DNA of 64,000 nt from Streptomyces sp. LBL (GTDB taxonomy: Bacteria; Actinomycetota; Actinomycetes; Streptomycetales; Streptomycetaceae): positions 1 to 64,000 of the forward strand of contig NZ_JARXYX010000002.1 of the NCBI RefSeq assembly GCF_029893585.1. The letters run 5' to 3'. A program made the translations under genes and the position numbers. Below, one piece after another: positions 12,519 to 22,235 of the stretch. The notes below the pieces were generated by a model that saw only the letters and a list, made by a program, of their open reading frames with translations, did no database searches and had not been told where the DNA came from. Each line of letters opens with the position of its first letter. Position 1 is the first letter of the stretch.

Positions 12519-13757
12519 TCATATGCGGATGACGATGAGGGCGATGTCGTCGTCGGCACCTTCAGTGACGTCGAGGCGGGTCAACAGTCCGTCGGCCAGC
12601 TCTTCAGGGGCGAGGGTGCTGTCCTTGGCCAGGGCTGTGGTCAAGCGCGCCAGGCTGGCGTCGATGTCCTCGCCACGGCGCTCGATGAGGCCGTCGGTGT
12701 ACATCACGAGGGTGTCCCCCCGGGTGTAGGTGATGCCGGCCTGGGGGCGGGGGACATGGTGGGGGCGGGCTCCGAGCGGTGGATCGGTCGCTTGGTCCAG
12801 CATGTCCCAGGTCCCGTCGGGGTGGAGCAGGACGGGCGGTGGGTGTCCGGCGTTGCTGTAGATGATCAGTCTGCTGCGGGTGTCGATGATGACCTTGACC
12901 GCGGTCGCGGCCGTAGCTCCCTCCAGGGAGCGGGCGTACAGGCCGAGGACTTCCAGGGCCTGGGCGGGACTGGGAATGGCGCGGATGGCTGCGCTCAGGG
13001 CGCTGCGGAGCATGCCCATGATGGCGGCGGCGTGCAGGCCGTGGCCGACGACGTCTCCGACCGCTGCGGCGTAGCGGTCGGGTGCCAGGTCGACGACGTC
13101 ATACCAGTCGCCGCACACGTTGAGTGATCTGGTCGCCGGCAGGTAGCGCACGGCGATGTTGTCGGTGTGGTGGTCGAGGTCGGGGGCGGAGAGCATGGCT
13201 TCCTGCAGGGCGACGGCGACCTGCCGTTCGCGGGTGTGGGCCTCGCGCAGTTGCTGGTTCAGCCGGTGCAGCTCGTGGGCCCGCGCGTACAGCTCGGCCG
13301 CCAGGCCCTTCTCCCCCTCGGTGAACTCCTCGGTGAGCCGGCGTGCCCGGCGCGATCGGACGAAGGCCGTGACGTCCTCGGCCCGTTGGACGATCCACTT
13401 CACCGCGCCGTCGGACCCGGTGATCGGCGTGTGGATCTCGGACCACCATCGCTCCTCGAAGCCGCCTGGCCGGTGGAGGGCGGGGATGTCGTACCGCTGC
13501 AGCACCAGGGTGTCCGGTTTTCCGGTGCCCAGGACCCGGAGCAGTGACGCCCTCAGGTTCTGTTGTGAGTCGTCGTCGGGGCCGGGGTGCTCCGGCAGCG
13601 CGTCGAAGAAGTACTTCCCGATCAGATGGTCTTTGGTCAGGCCGGTGGTCTGCAGGTATGCGGCGTTGACGTAGTGGATCATCAGGTCCGTGTCCAGCAT
13701 GAGGTACGGGCTCGGTGTGGCGTCGAAGAACGCCATGAAGTTGATGTCCGCTGTCAT
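12519..13757 (-). CDS. PAS-SpoIIE PP2C-family serine phosphatase
   Basis: 412 residues: a PAS sensor (about 5-120, FFDATPSPYLMLDTD and VNAAYLQTTGL), a short coiled coil (about 140-185, LYARAHELHRLNQQLREAHT), then a SpoIIE phosphatase (about 195-412) with CGDWYDVVDL, AVGDVVGHGLHA and ADDDIALIVIRI supplying metal-binding Asp residues. It lacks the kinase domain of its neighbour. I chose ATG 13757 for the GGAGGG seven bases upstream. Likely role: dephosphorylation of anti-sigma antagonists in response to a PAS-sensed signal. It lies 184 bp upstream of the larger SpoIIE gene on the same strand; that gap holds short GAGCTGTC-type repeats and no gene. Confidence 0.88.
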   Translation of the reverse strand: MTADINFMAFFDATPSPYLMLDTDLMIHYVNAAYLQTTGLTKDHLIGKYFFDALPEHPGPDDDSQQNLRASLLRVLGTGKPDTLVLQRYDIPALHRPGGFEERWWSEIHTPITGSDGAVKWIVQRAEDVTAFVRSRRARRLTEEFTEGEKGLAAELYARAHELHRLNQQLREAHTRERQVAVALQEAMLSAPDLDHHTDNIAVRYLPATRSLNVCGDWYDVVDLAPDRYAAAVGDVVGHGLHAAAIMGMLRSALSAAIRAIPSPAQALEVLGLYARSLEGATAATAVKVIIDTRSRLIIYSNAGHPPPVLLHPDGTWDMLDQATDPPLGARPHHVPRPQAGITYTRGDTLVMYTDGLIERRGEDIDASLARLTTALAKDSTLAPEELADGLLTRLDVTEGADDDIALIVIRI

Positions 13758-13802
13758 CACACGCCCTCCGTGGCCTGTGAGCGCGACTGCTTGGCCTTCC
13801 AA

Positions 13803-14294
13803 TTTACCCGCGATCCAGGGGCCCGGCCTGGGAGAGGATCAACACATCACCGCGGGGTCATGGCTACGCCGGTACCCGCTCAGCTCAAGCAACGGCCCGC
13901 AGGGACCGTTCCACGAACCGGCGTCGGGGCGAACCGTGCACGCCCAGGCGCGCCGGCGCCCCTGCCGACGGATCTCCTTCCACGGGCTGCCGGCCGGTCG
14001 CTGAGTCCCCTCTCACAGACGGGACCGCGTACGCCGTGCTACATTCCCACTAGCACTCGTGTACGCCCGTTCTCCGGGCGCCGGTGCCAGTTCTCTTCGG
14101 ACAGCCGACCCGCTCGCCGGCCCACCGGCCGACACATCGGCTTCCCACCACCACCTCGTCGAGGGCTTCTTCGTCGTACCCGAGGTGCTGTTTCCGCCGC
14201 CGAGGCGCGTTCTTGTTGCGCCTCCCCTCGCGGCTTCTCCCCCTCCTTCTTCCGCATGTCCCATGCCCTTCCGTCCGTGAAAGGACCACCCCTC
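13803..14294 (+). promoter_or_regulatory. Long C-rich leader and promoter region of the Rho paralogue
   Basis: 492 bp without a gene. A -10-like TACATT lies at 14040-14045, with no good -35. A perfect 6-bp stem (CGCCCG-TTCTC-CGGGCG) is at 14064-14080. From about 14130 to 14278 the coding strand is pyrimidine-rich with several C-rich, G-poor runs, the composition expected of a rut site. A leader of this kind would suit Rho-dependent autoregulation of the gene that follows; this is inferred from composition only. Confidence 0.4.
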
Positions 14295-15434
14295 GTGACC
14301 ACCACACTCGAACACCCTCCTGTGCAGCAGCTCCCGTCCCGGGTCGCCACCGGCGTCCTCGACATCGACGCGAACGGGAAGGGGCACCTTCGCTCCCCGG
14401 ACCTGCTGCCCTCGCCCACCGACCTCCAGGTCCCTGCCCAGCTGATCCGCCGGTACGGCCTGCGCAAGGGCGACCTCGTCGACGGCGTACGCGGCACCCA
14501 GCGCGCCCTCACCGAGGTCGCCCGGGTCAACGGGCGCAGCCCCGAGGAGCAGCGCGGCCGTCGTCACTTCCGCGACCTGACGCCGCTGCACCCCCGCGAC
14601 CGGCTCCGCCTCGAACACCCGGCAGCCGGGCTGACCGGCCGCGTCGCCGACCTGCTCGCCCCCGTCGGCAAGGGGCAGCGCGGGCTGATCGTGGCCCCGC
14701 CCAAGACCGGCAAGACCGTCCTGCTCCAGCAGATCGCGGCCGCCGTCGCCGGCAACCACCCCGAGGCCCGGCTAATGGTCGTGCTGCTCGACGAACGCCC
14801 CGAGGAGGTCACCGACATGCGGCGCTCCGTGCGCGGCGAGGTGTACGCCTCGACCTTCGACAAGGCACCCAAGCAGCACATCGCCCTCGCCGAGCTCGTG
14901 ATCGAGCGGGCCAAGCGGCTCGTGGAGGCGGGCGAGGACGTCGTCATCCTTCTCGACTCCCTCACCCGGCTGTGCCGGGCCCACAACAACGCGGCCGCCG
15001 CCGGTGGCCGCACCCTCAGCGGCGGGGTCGACGCGACCGCGCTGATCGGCCCCAAGCGGTTCTTCGGCGCCGCCCGGTCGGCCGAGGAGGGCGGCTCGCT
15101 CACCATCCTCGCCACCGCGCTGGTGGAGACCGGCTCCCGCGCCGACGACTTCTACTTCGAGGAGCTCAAGAGCACCGGCAACATGGAGCTCCGCCTCACC
15201 CGCGAGCTCGCCGCCCGGCGCGTCTTCCCGGCCCTCGACATCAACCCGTCCGGCACCCGCCGCGAGGAGCTCCTGCTGCCCCCGGCCGAGTTGGCCGCCG
15301 TACACGGTCTGCGCCGCGTGCTGCAGAGCCGGGACGGCCAGACCAACCTGGAGACCCTGCTGGAGCGGATGCGCGAGACCCCGGACAACGCGACCTTCCT
15401 GCGCCGCATCCTGCCGACGCTGCCCGTCGGCTGA
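14295..15434 (+). CDS. rho: Short transcription termination factor Rho paralogue
   Basis: 379 residues from GTG 14295 (AAAGGA upstream). The cold-shock-like RNA-binding domain (about 15-85, GVLDIDANGKGHLRSP, LRKGDLVDGVRG) leads into the hexameric ATPase: P-loop APPKTGKT with K140, DERPEEVTDMRRSV, Walker B VVILLDSLTRL, and Q/R-loop region PKRFFGAARSAEEGGSLTI. It lacks the Rho_N domain and the long basic Arg/Asn-rich insertion that takes the usual actinobacterial Rho to over 600 residues. I therefore read it as a second, minimal Rho and not the housekeeping copy. All ATPase motifs look intact. Confidence 0.88.
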   Translation: MTTTLEHPPVQQLPSRVATGVLDIDANGKGHLRSPDLLPSPTDLQVPAQLIRRYGLRKGDLVDGVRGTQRALTEVARVNGRSPEEQRGRRHFRDLTPLHPRDRLRLEHPAAGLTGRVADLLAPVGKGQRGLIVAPPKTGKTVLLQQIAAAVAGNHPEARLMVVLLDERPEEVTDMRRSVRGEVYASTFDKAPKQHIALAELVIERAKRLVEAGEDVVILLDSLTRLCRAHNNAAAAGGRTLSGGVDATALIGPKRFFGAARSAEEGGSLTILATALVETGSRADDFYFEELKSTGNMELRLTRELAARRVFPALDINPSGTRREELLLPPAELAAVHGLRRVLQSRDGQTNLETLLERMRETPDNATFLRRILPTLPVG

Positions 15435-15546
15435 CCAGCCCCTCCGGAACCGCCCGATCCGCCGGACGTGCGGCATCCGGGTGCACGCGGGCCCCTTTCG
15501 GCCGGGGCGGCGCCGTGTTCGACGGCTCCCTCCCTACGTTTGCGGT

Positions 15547-16749
15547 ATGACAATCGGATTTCCTTCCCGGGCTGCCGTGTCCACCTGCGCGCTCTGCGTC
15601 GCGGGCCTGCTCGCCCTCGCGCCCGCCGCCGCGGCCGCCCGTACCGGGGCGGACGCCGATACCGACGGCGGCCCGCGGGCGGCGGTCCCGCAGCCCGCCC
15701 TGCTGTACCGCCCCGGAACGCAGGTCCGGGCGCGCGCCGGGGTGCCGAGGCTGCCGGACGTCTCGGCGCTGTCGTGGCTGGTGGCCGACGCCGGCACCGA
15801 CGAGGTGCTCGCCGCGCACGACGCGCACCGCAGGCTGCCGCCCGCCAGCACCCTCAAGACGCTGTTCGCCCTCACCGTGCTGCCGGTGCTCCCGCACGGC
15901 ATCCGGCACACGGTCCGCGAGGACGAACTGGCCGGGATCGGCGCCGGCAGCAGTATGGTCGGGGTCGCCGAAGGGCTCACGTACCGGGTCTCCGACCTGT
16001 GGCGCGGGGTCTTCCTCAACTCCGGCAACGACGCGGTGCACGTGCTGGCCGAGCTGAGCGGCGGCTGGCGCTCAGCCGCCACCCGGATGCAGGCCAGGGC
16101 CCGTGCCCTCGGAGCGCGTGACACCCGCGTGCTGTCGCCGGACGGGTACGACACACCGGGCCAGGTGTCCTCCGCGTACGACCTCGCCGTCTTCGGCCGG
16201 GAGGGGCTGCGCAACCCGGAGTTCGCGCGGTACTGCGGCACGGCCGAGGCCGGTTTCCCCGGCCGCGACGGAGTGGCGTACGGGATCCGTAACACCAACC
16301 GGCTGCTGACCGGTGCGGACGGCGTGCGGCCGTATCGCGGGCTGATCGGCATCAAGAACGGCTACACCACCAACGCCGGCAACACGCTGGTCGCCGCCGC
16401 ACGCCGGGGTGGGCGCACCCTGGTCGTGACGGTGATGAACCCTCAGGCGGGCGGGGGCTTCACCGTGTACGAGGAGGCTCGGGAGCTGCTCGACTGGGGC
16501 TTCGGCGCCGCCGGGCGGGCCGACCCGGTGGGGTCGCTCGACGCGCTGCGGGTGAGGCCGCGGTCCGGTCCGGTCGCGTCGACCACGGCGGCACTGCCCG
16601 CGTCCGCACTGCCCGCGTCCGCGCTGCCCGCCGCGGACGGTGGAGCCGGGTGGCCCGAGACGGGTGCGATCGCGGGGGCCGCCGCGCTGGGCGCCGGTGC
16701 CGTCGCCCTCGTGCTGCGGGGCAAGGTCGCGCCGTCGGAGCAGGGTTGA
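15547..16749 (+). CDS. D-alanyl-D-alanine carboxypeptidase (DacC/PBP5 family), membrane-anchored
   Basis: 400 residues. A signal peptide (about 1-30) with an Ala-rich cleavage region precedes the S11 peptidase domain: SxxK is S101-TLK104, SxN is S159-G-N161, and the KTG-type box is KNGYTT. A Ser/Ala/Pro linker and a single C-terminal membrane helix (about 372-392) anchor it outside the membrane. It trims the terminal D-Ala of peptidoglycan stem peptides. Its last 307 bp overlap the 3' end of the GT87 gene on the other strand. Confidence 0.9.
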   Translation: MTIGFPSRAAVSTCALCVAGLLALAPAAAAARTGADADTDGGPRAAVPQPALLYRPGTQVRARAGVPRLPDVSALSWLVADAGTDEVLAAHDAHRRLPPASTLKTLFALTVLPVLPHGIRHTVREDELAGIGAGSSMVGVAEGLTYRVSDLWRGVFLNSGNDAVHVLAELSGGWRSAATRMQARARALGARDTRVLSPDGYDTPGQVSSAYDLAVFGREGLRNPEFARYCGTAEAGFPGRDGVAYGIRNTNRLLTGADGVRPYRGLIGIKNGYTTNAGNTLVAAARRGGRTLVVTVMNPQAGGGFTVYEEARELLDWGFGAAGRADPVGSLDALRVRPRSGPVASTTAALPASALPASALPAADGGAGWPETGAIAGAAALGAGAVALVLRGKVAPSEQG

Positions 16750-17849
16750 CGGATCGGCAGCCACAGCAGCAGGCCGAGTGTGATCCAGGTGTAGGCGTTG
16801 CTGCCGAGGAACCCGTCGATGCCGGACGCGTCGTCGAACCACAGCCAGACCACGCTGGTGCACAGCACCGCGTACAGGGCGCCCGCGACCCGCGGACGCC
16901 CCGCGCGGACCAGGACGGCGAAGGACGGCAGCAGCCAGACCAGGTGGTGCACCCAGGTGACCGGGCTGACCAGGCATGCGGTCAGCCCGGTGAGAGCGAA
17001 CGCGGTCACCCACTCCCCCGCGGCGACCGCCCGCCGGGCACGGTTCGCCCATACGCACAGCACCAGCAGCACGGCCGCCGCCCACGCCGCTCGGTCCGGC
17101 TCACCGAGCCGGGCCAGGATCCCTTGCAGGGACTGGTTGGAGACGTAGTCCGGACGGCCCACCCGGGTCGTGTCCCACATCGCCACGGTCCAGTAGAAGC
17201 GGGAGGCGTCCGGGGCCACGCAGGCGGCGAATCCGGTCGCGCCGGCGGCGACGGCGGTGGCCACCGCGGCCTCCCGCCGACGACCGGCGAGCAGCAGCAG
17301 TCCGATGAAGAGCGCGGGCGTGAGCTTGATCGCGGCGGCGATGCCTGTTCCGACGCCCGCCCACCGTTCCCGGCCGGTGGCCAGGAGCCACGCGTCGGTC
17401 AGGACGAGAGCCAGCAGTATGAGGTTCACCTGGCCGAAGCTGATGGTGTCGCGCAGCGGTTCGAACAGTGCGAGCACACAGGCGCCCAGGGCGCAGCCGA
17501 ACCAGCCGTAGCGCCGCCAGGCCGGGCCCGTGAGGATGCGCAGGACCCAGGCCAGGGCCGCCAGGTTGAGCAGCAGCGCGACGGCGATCGCCGCGTGCAG
17601 GCCGAGCAGGGCCATCGGCAGCATGGCGACGGCCGCGAACGGCGGATAGGTGAAGCCGTACGGCGTCCCGGGCACCCGGTAGTCGTAGAGCCGTCCGCCG
17701 TGGTGGATCCAGTGGTCGACGGCCCCGTGGTAGACGCGCAGGTCGAACCAGTCGCGCAGCAACGGCACGGTCGCCGTGAACACGGTCACCGCGACCGCGG
17801 CGGCGAACAGGAACAGCAGCCGCGCGCGGTCGGTGCGGGGCAGGGTCAT
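16443..17849 (-). CDS. GT87-family polyprenol-phosphate-mannose-dependent mannosyltransferase
   Basis: 468 residues with about ten membrane helices. DWFDLRVYHGAVDHWIHH near the N-terminus supplies the GT-C catalytic acidic residue, and GFTYPPFAAV and SPVTWVHHLVWLLPS are family marks. The first 385 or so residues are the conserved protein; the last 80 are a Ser/Ala/Pro tail read antisense to the carboxypeptidase gene. The ATG overlaps the stop of mptB as ATGA, so the two are one operon. By analogy with mycobacterial GT-C enzymes it probably adds alpha-mannose to lipoglycan or glycoprotein acceptors on the outer membrane face. Confidence 0.82.
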   Translation of the reverse strand: MTLPRTDRARLLFLFAAAVAVTVFTATVPLLRDWFDLRVYHGAVDHWIHHGGRLYDYRVPGTPYGFTYPPFAAVAMLPMALLGLHAAIAVALLLNLAALAWVLRILTGPAWRRYGWFGCALGACVLALFEPLRDTISFGQVNLILLALVLTDAWLLATGRERWAGVGTGIAAAIKLTPALFIGLLLLAGRRREAAVATAVAAGATGFAACVAPDASRFYWTVAMWDTTRVGRPDYVSNQSLQGILARLGEPDRAAWAAAVLLVLCVWANRARRAVAAGEWVTAFALTGLTACLVSPVTWVHHLVWLLPSFAVLVRAGRPRVAGALYAVLCTSVVWLWFDDASGIDGFLGSNAYTWITLGLLLWLPIRQPCSDGATLPRSTRATAPAPSAAAPAIAPVSGHPAPPSAAGSADAGSADAGSAAVVDATGPDRGLTRSASSDPTGSARPAAPKPQSSSSRASSYTVKPPPA

Positions 17850-19249
17850 GCCGTACGCCCCGGCATCGGGGCCAGTTCGGCCTGGTGAACCTGCCACAGG
17901 ACGACCCCCGCGAGCAGCCCGCCGGACACCGCCAGGACCAGTTGCCCGGTGTCGGCCGGACCGCCGCTGGGCAGGGCGGCGAGCGCGAGCACCCCCGTCA
18001 CGGCGGCCAGCCGGTGCCGTACCGAGGCGCTGGGCGCGGCGGCGGCGATGAGGAACAGTCCCCACAGGGCGTACCAGGGGCGGATCGCCGGGCCGAGGGC
18101 GGCCACGGCCGCCAGGCTCAGCCCCAGCGCGTACACCGGCCGAGGACGCAGTCGCAGCCATATGACGAGGACCGCGACCACGGCCGCCACCACGCCGAAG
18201 GCGTGCCAGGCCGGGATGGCCAGGGGGGCCAGATCACTGCCGAGCCGTTCCAGCAGGGCCCGGGTGGCGCGGCCGACCAGACTGGTCAGGGCCCAGTTCT
18301 GCGGGGAGACAGGGGTGTCGAGGGCGCCCAGCCAGCCGTATCCCGTGCCGGCGACGGCGGTCGCGGCGACCGTGGTGGCCGTCGCCGCGACCGCGGTCGT
18401 GGTGACGGCCCGCGTACGGCCCCGGCCCGCACGCACCTGGAGCACGACGACCGCGACGAGTCCGAGCGCGGCGGGCGCCTTGACCAGTGCGGCGAGGGTG
18501 ACGAGTACGGCGCCCAGCACCGGCCACCGGCCCAGGGCCGCGACCAGGCCGAGTCCGAGCAGGCCCATCATGATGGCGTCGTTGTGTGCGCCCGCGACCA
18601 GATGCAGCAGGACCAGCGGGTTGAGGGCGCCGAGCCAGAGCGCGGCGGCCGGGTCGGCGCCGCTGTGGCGGGCGAGCCGGGGCAGCGCGGCCGCCATCAG
18701 TGCCACACCCAGCAGCGCGACGAGCCGCATGCCGAAGAGACCGGCGGGCACCTCGCCCCGGGTCAGCCCGGACAGCGCTGAGGCCACACCGAGGAAGACC
18801 GGGCCGTACGGGGCTCCGGTGTGCCGCCACAGTGGGGAGACCTCGGCGGCGAGCGGACCCCCGAGGTGGGCGGGCCCGTGCGCGTAGACGTCCATGTGCG
18901 CGTCGACCATCGCGCCCTGCGCGAGGTAGCTGTAGACGTCACGGCTGAACAGCGGGGGCGCGAGCAGCAGCGGCGCCGCCCAGATCGCCAGGACCACCAT
19001 CAGGGCCCGCGGGCTGGGCGGCGTCGCACCGCGGATCAGTCTCCCGAGCAGCGCCCAGGCCGCGATCAGCAGGACGACACCGAAGTAGACGCCGACCAGA
19101 CCCAGCGCGGCCTGCGCGGAGGACGGGGCGAGGAGCTCCCGCACGGGCAGGGCTCCCGCGGTCTCACCTCCGGCCGCGAGGAAGGCGGTTCCGACCAGGC
19201 CGAGGACCTGGCAGCGGCGGAGATCGACGGGAAGAGCCATGGCCAGCAC
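17846..19249 (-). CDS. mptB: MptB-like polyprenol phosphomannose-dependent alpha-1,6-mannosyltransferase
   Basis: 467 residues, 12-13 predicted membrane helices, GT-C fold. FSRDVYSYLAQGAMVDAH with MDVYAHGP is the signature region of MptB-type enzymes; GAPYGPVFLG and ALNPLVLLHLVAGAHNDA are further conserved loops. The start is GTG 19249 or ATG 19240, and neither has a strong ribosome site. It leads a two-gene operon with the GT87 enzyme. Role by family: extension of an alpha-1,6-mannan core of lipoglycan-type acceptors using polyprenyl-phosphate mannose. Confidence 0.85.
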   Translation of the reverse strand: MLAMALPVDLRRCQVLGLVGTAFLAAGGETAGALPVRELLAPSSAQAALGLVGVYFGVVLLIAAWALLGRLIRGATPPSPRALMVVLAIWAAPLLLAPPLFSRDVYSYLAQGAMVDAHMDVYAHGPAHLGGPLAAEVSPLWRHTGAPYGPVFLGVASALSGLTRGEVPAGLFGMRLVALLGVALMAAALPRLARHSGADPAAALWLGALNPLVLLHLVAGAHNDAIMMGLLGLGLVAALGRWPVLGAVLVTLAALVKAPAALGLVAVVVLQVRAGRGRTRAVTTTAVAATATTVAATAVAGTGYGWLGALDTPVSPQNWALTSLVGRATRALLERLGSDLAPLAIPAWHAFGVVAAVVAVLVIWLRLRPRPVYALGLSLAAVAALGPAIRPWYALWGLFLIAAAAPSASVRHRLAAVTGVLALAALPSGGPADTGQLVLAVSGGLLAGVVLWQVHQAELAPMPGRTA

Positions 19250-19389
19250 TCGGGAAGCGTGTCAACGCCGGGTGGCCGCGAAGCGACGCTCCGCTCTCCG
19301 GGCGGGGGCCTGTGCGTGACCGGCGTGTGAGCCGCCGACGCCTACGCGGCGCTCGCACCCTGTCCGGAGCACTTCCAGGACTCGTCGGC

Positions 19390-20322
19390 TCAGAAGATCG
19401 AGACCCCGGTCAGCGTGGTGAAGCGGTCGAGAGCCGCCACACCCGCCACCGAGTTCCCCCGCTCGTCCAGCCCCGGGCTCCACACGCACAGGGTGCAGCG
19501 GCCCGGGACGACCGCGATGATGCCGCCGCCCACGCCGCTCTTGCCGGGCAGGCCGACCCGGTAGGCGAAGTCGCCCGCCGCGTCGTAGGTGCCGCAGGTC
19601 AGCATCACCGCGTTGACCTGCTTGGCCTGGCTGCGGGTGAGCAGCCGGGTGCCGTCGGCGCGGATGCCGTGCCGGGCCAGGAAGGTGGTCGCGAGGGCGA
19701 GGTCGGCGCAGGACGCGGTGATCGAACACTGGCGGAAGTACTGGTCGAGCAGGACCGGGATCGAGTTGTCGATGTTGCCGTACGAGGCCATGAAGTGGGC
19801 CAGGGCGGCATTGCGGTCACCGTGCGCGGCCTCGGAGGCGGCGACCTCCGCGTCGAAGTCGAGGGTGGGATTGCCGGATTCGGAGCGGAGGAAGCCCCGC
19901 AGTTCGCCCGCCGCGTCCGAGGTGCCGGTCTGCAGTCGGTCGGTGACGACGAGGGCGCCCGCGTTGATGAACGGGTTGCGCGGGATGCCGTTCTCGTACT
20001 CCAGCTGGATCAGGGAGTTGAAGGGGTTGCCGGAGGGCTCGCGGCCCACGTGCGCCCAGAGTTCGTCGCCCTCGCGGGCCAGGTCGAGGGCGAGGGTGAA
20101 GACCTTGGTGAGGGACTGCGTGGAGAACGGCTCCCGCCAGTCCCCCACCCCGTACACCGTGCCGTCCAGTTCCGCGACGGCCATGCCGAAGCTGCGCGGG
20201 TCGCAGGCCGCGAGCGCCGGAATGTAGTCGGCGGGGCGCCCGCGGCCGGGGGTTTGTGCGATCTCGGCGGCGATGCGTTCCAGGACCGGCTGGAAGGTCA
20301 TGGACGAAGTCATGATCACCAT
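19390..20322 (-). CDS. glsA: Glutaminase A
   Basis: 310 residues, close to the family length. The serine-dependent glutaminase core shows PFSTQSLTKVF (catalytic Ser and Lys), NPFINAGALVV, SYGNIDNSIPVLLDQYF and LPGKSGVGGGI. It hydrolyses glutamine to glutamate and ammonia in the cytoplasm. ATG 20322 follows AGAGG; later Met codons at 20313 and 20301 are alternatives. It sits 36 bp downstream of aspA on the same strand, so it may be read through from aspA, which fits a nitrogen-release locus. Confidence 0.93.
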   Translation of the reverse strand: MVIMTSSMTFQPVLERIAAEIAQTPGRGRPADYIPALAACDPRSFGMAVAELDGTVYGVGDWREPFSTQSLTKVFTLALDLAREGDELWAHVGREPSGNPFNSLIQLEYENGIPRNPFINAGALVVTDRLQTGTSDAAGELRGFLRSESGNPTLDFDAEVAASEAAHGDRNAALAHFMASYGNIDNSIPVLLDQYFRQCSITASCADLALATTFLARHGIRADGTRLLTRSQAKQVNAVMLTCGTYDAAGDFAYRVGLPGKSGVGGGIIAVVPGRCTLCVWSPGLDERGNSVAGVAALDRFTTLTGVSIF

Positions 20323-20358
20323 TGTGCCTCTGTGCCGGTCCAGGTGCGCGGCCCGAGC

Positions 20359-21768
20359 TCAGGCCAGTGGTGAGCCGCTGCCGGCCACGACCTCCGGACG
20401 CAGCAGATCGGCGAGGGTCTCGGCGGGCAACAGGCCCTTCTCCAGGACGAGTTCCGCCACGCCGCGACCGGTGACCAGCGCCTCCTTGGCGATGTCGGTG
20501 GCGGCCGTGTACCCGATGTGCGGGTTGAGGGCGGTCACCAGGCCGATGGAGTTCTCCACGCTCGCGCGCAGCGCCTCGGTGTTGGCGGTGATGCCGTCCA
20601 CACAGCGCTCGGCGAGGGTCAGGCAGGCAGCCCTCAGGTGGGTGATGGACTCCGACAGGGAGTGCAGGATGATCGGCTCGAAGGCGTTGAGCTGGAGCTG
20701 TCCGGCCTCGGCGGCCATGGTGATGGCGACGTCGTTGCCGATCACCTCGAAGGCGACCTGGTTGACGACCTCGGGGATCACCGGGTTGACCTTGCCGGGC
20801 ATGATGCTCGAACCGGCCTGCACGGGCGGCAGGTTGATCTCGCCGAAGCCCGCACGCGGCCCCGAGGACAGCAGCCGAAGGTCGTTGCAGCTCTTCGACA
20901 GCTTGACGGCGATCCGCTTGAGCACGCCCGACATCTGCACGAACGCCCCACAGTCCTGGGTGGCTTCCACCAGGTTGGCCGCGGTGACCAGCTGGAGTCC
21001 GGTGATTTCGGAGAGGTGGCGGCGGGCCGACTCGGCGTATCCGGCGGGGGCGTTCAGACCCGTTCCGATCGCCGTGGCGCCCAGGTTGATCTCATGGATC
21101 AACTCGACGGCCTCGGCGAGACGGCTGCGGTCCTCGTCGATCATGACGGCATACGCGGAGAACTCTTGACCGAGCGTCATCGGCACCGCGTCCTGCAACT
21201 GTGTACGGCCCATCTTGAGCACGTCATGGAACTCGACGGCCTTACGGGCGAAGGCGTCCTGCAGTACGGACATCGCCGTCAGCAGTCCACGGACCGCGAA
21301 CACCGTCGCGATCTTGACCGCGGTCGGGTAGACGTCATTGGTCGACTGGCCGAGGTTGACGTCCTCGTTGGGGTGCAGGAATCCGTACTCGCCCTTGGCG
21401 TGGCCCAGCAGCTCCAACGTCCGGTTGGCGACGACCTCGTTGGCGTTCATGTTGGTCGAGGTGCCGGCGCCGCCCTGGATCACGTCGACGACGAACTGCT
21501 CGTGCAGCTTGCCCTCGCGGATCTCACGGCAGGCCTCGACGATGGCGGCGGCCTTCCTCGGTTCCAGCAGACCGAGCTCCTCGTTGGCGAGGGCGGCGGC
21601 CTCCTTGACGGCGGCGAGGGCGTCGATCAGGTGCGGGTAGACCGAGATCGGAGTGCCGGTGATGGGGAAGTTCTCCGTCGCGCGCAGGGTGTGGATGCCC
21701 CAGTACGCCTCGGCGGGGACATCACGGTCGCCAAGCAGGTCGTGTTCGCTGCGGGTGGCTGCGGTCAT
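20359..21768 (-). CDS. aspA: Aspartate ammonia-lyase
   Basis: 469 residues of the fumarase/aspartase superfamily. GSSIMPGKVNP is the signature loop with the catalytic Ser; STNDVYPTAVK and the N-terminal RDVPAEAYWGIHTLRA fit aspartase more than fumarase. It converts aspartate to fumarate and ammonia as a cytoplasmic tetramer. ATG 21768 has AAAGAGG about ten bases upstream on the minus strand. It lies downstream of the asparaginase gene, so asparagine taken up by the permease can run to fumarate. Confidence 0.93.
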   Translation of the reverse strand: MTAATRSEHDLLGDRDVPAEAYWGIHTLRATENFPITGTPISVYPHLIDALAAVKEAAALANEELGLLEPRKAAAIVEACREIREGKLHEQFVVDVIQGGAGTSTNMNANEVVANRTLELLGHAKGEYGFLHPNEDVNLGQSTNDVYPTAVKIATVFAVRGLLTAMSVLQDAFARKAVEFHDVLKMGRTQLQDAVPMTLGQEFSAYAVMIDEDRSRLAEAVELIHEINLGATAIGTGLNAPAGYAESARRHLSEITGLQLVTAANLVEATQDCGAFVQMSGVLKRIAVKLSKSCNDLRLLSSGPRAGFGEINLPPVQAGSSIMPGKVNPVIPEVVNQVAFEVIGNDVAITMAAEAGQLQLNAFEPIILHSLSESITHLRAACLTLAERCVDGITANTEALRASVENSIGLVTALNPHIGYTAATDIAKEALVTGRGVAELVLEKGLLPAETLADLLRPEVVAGSGSPLA

Positions 21769-22235
<467 letters not shown>

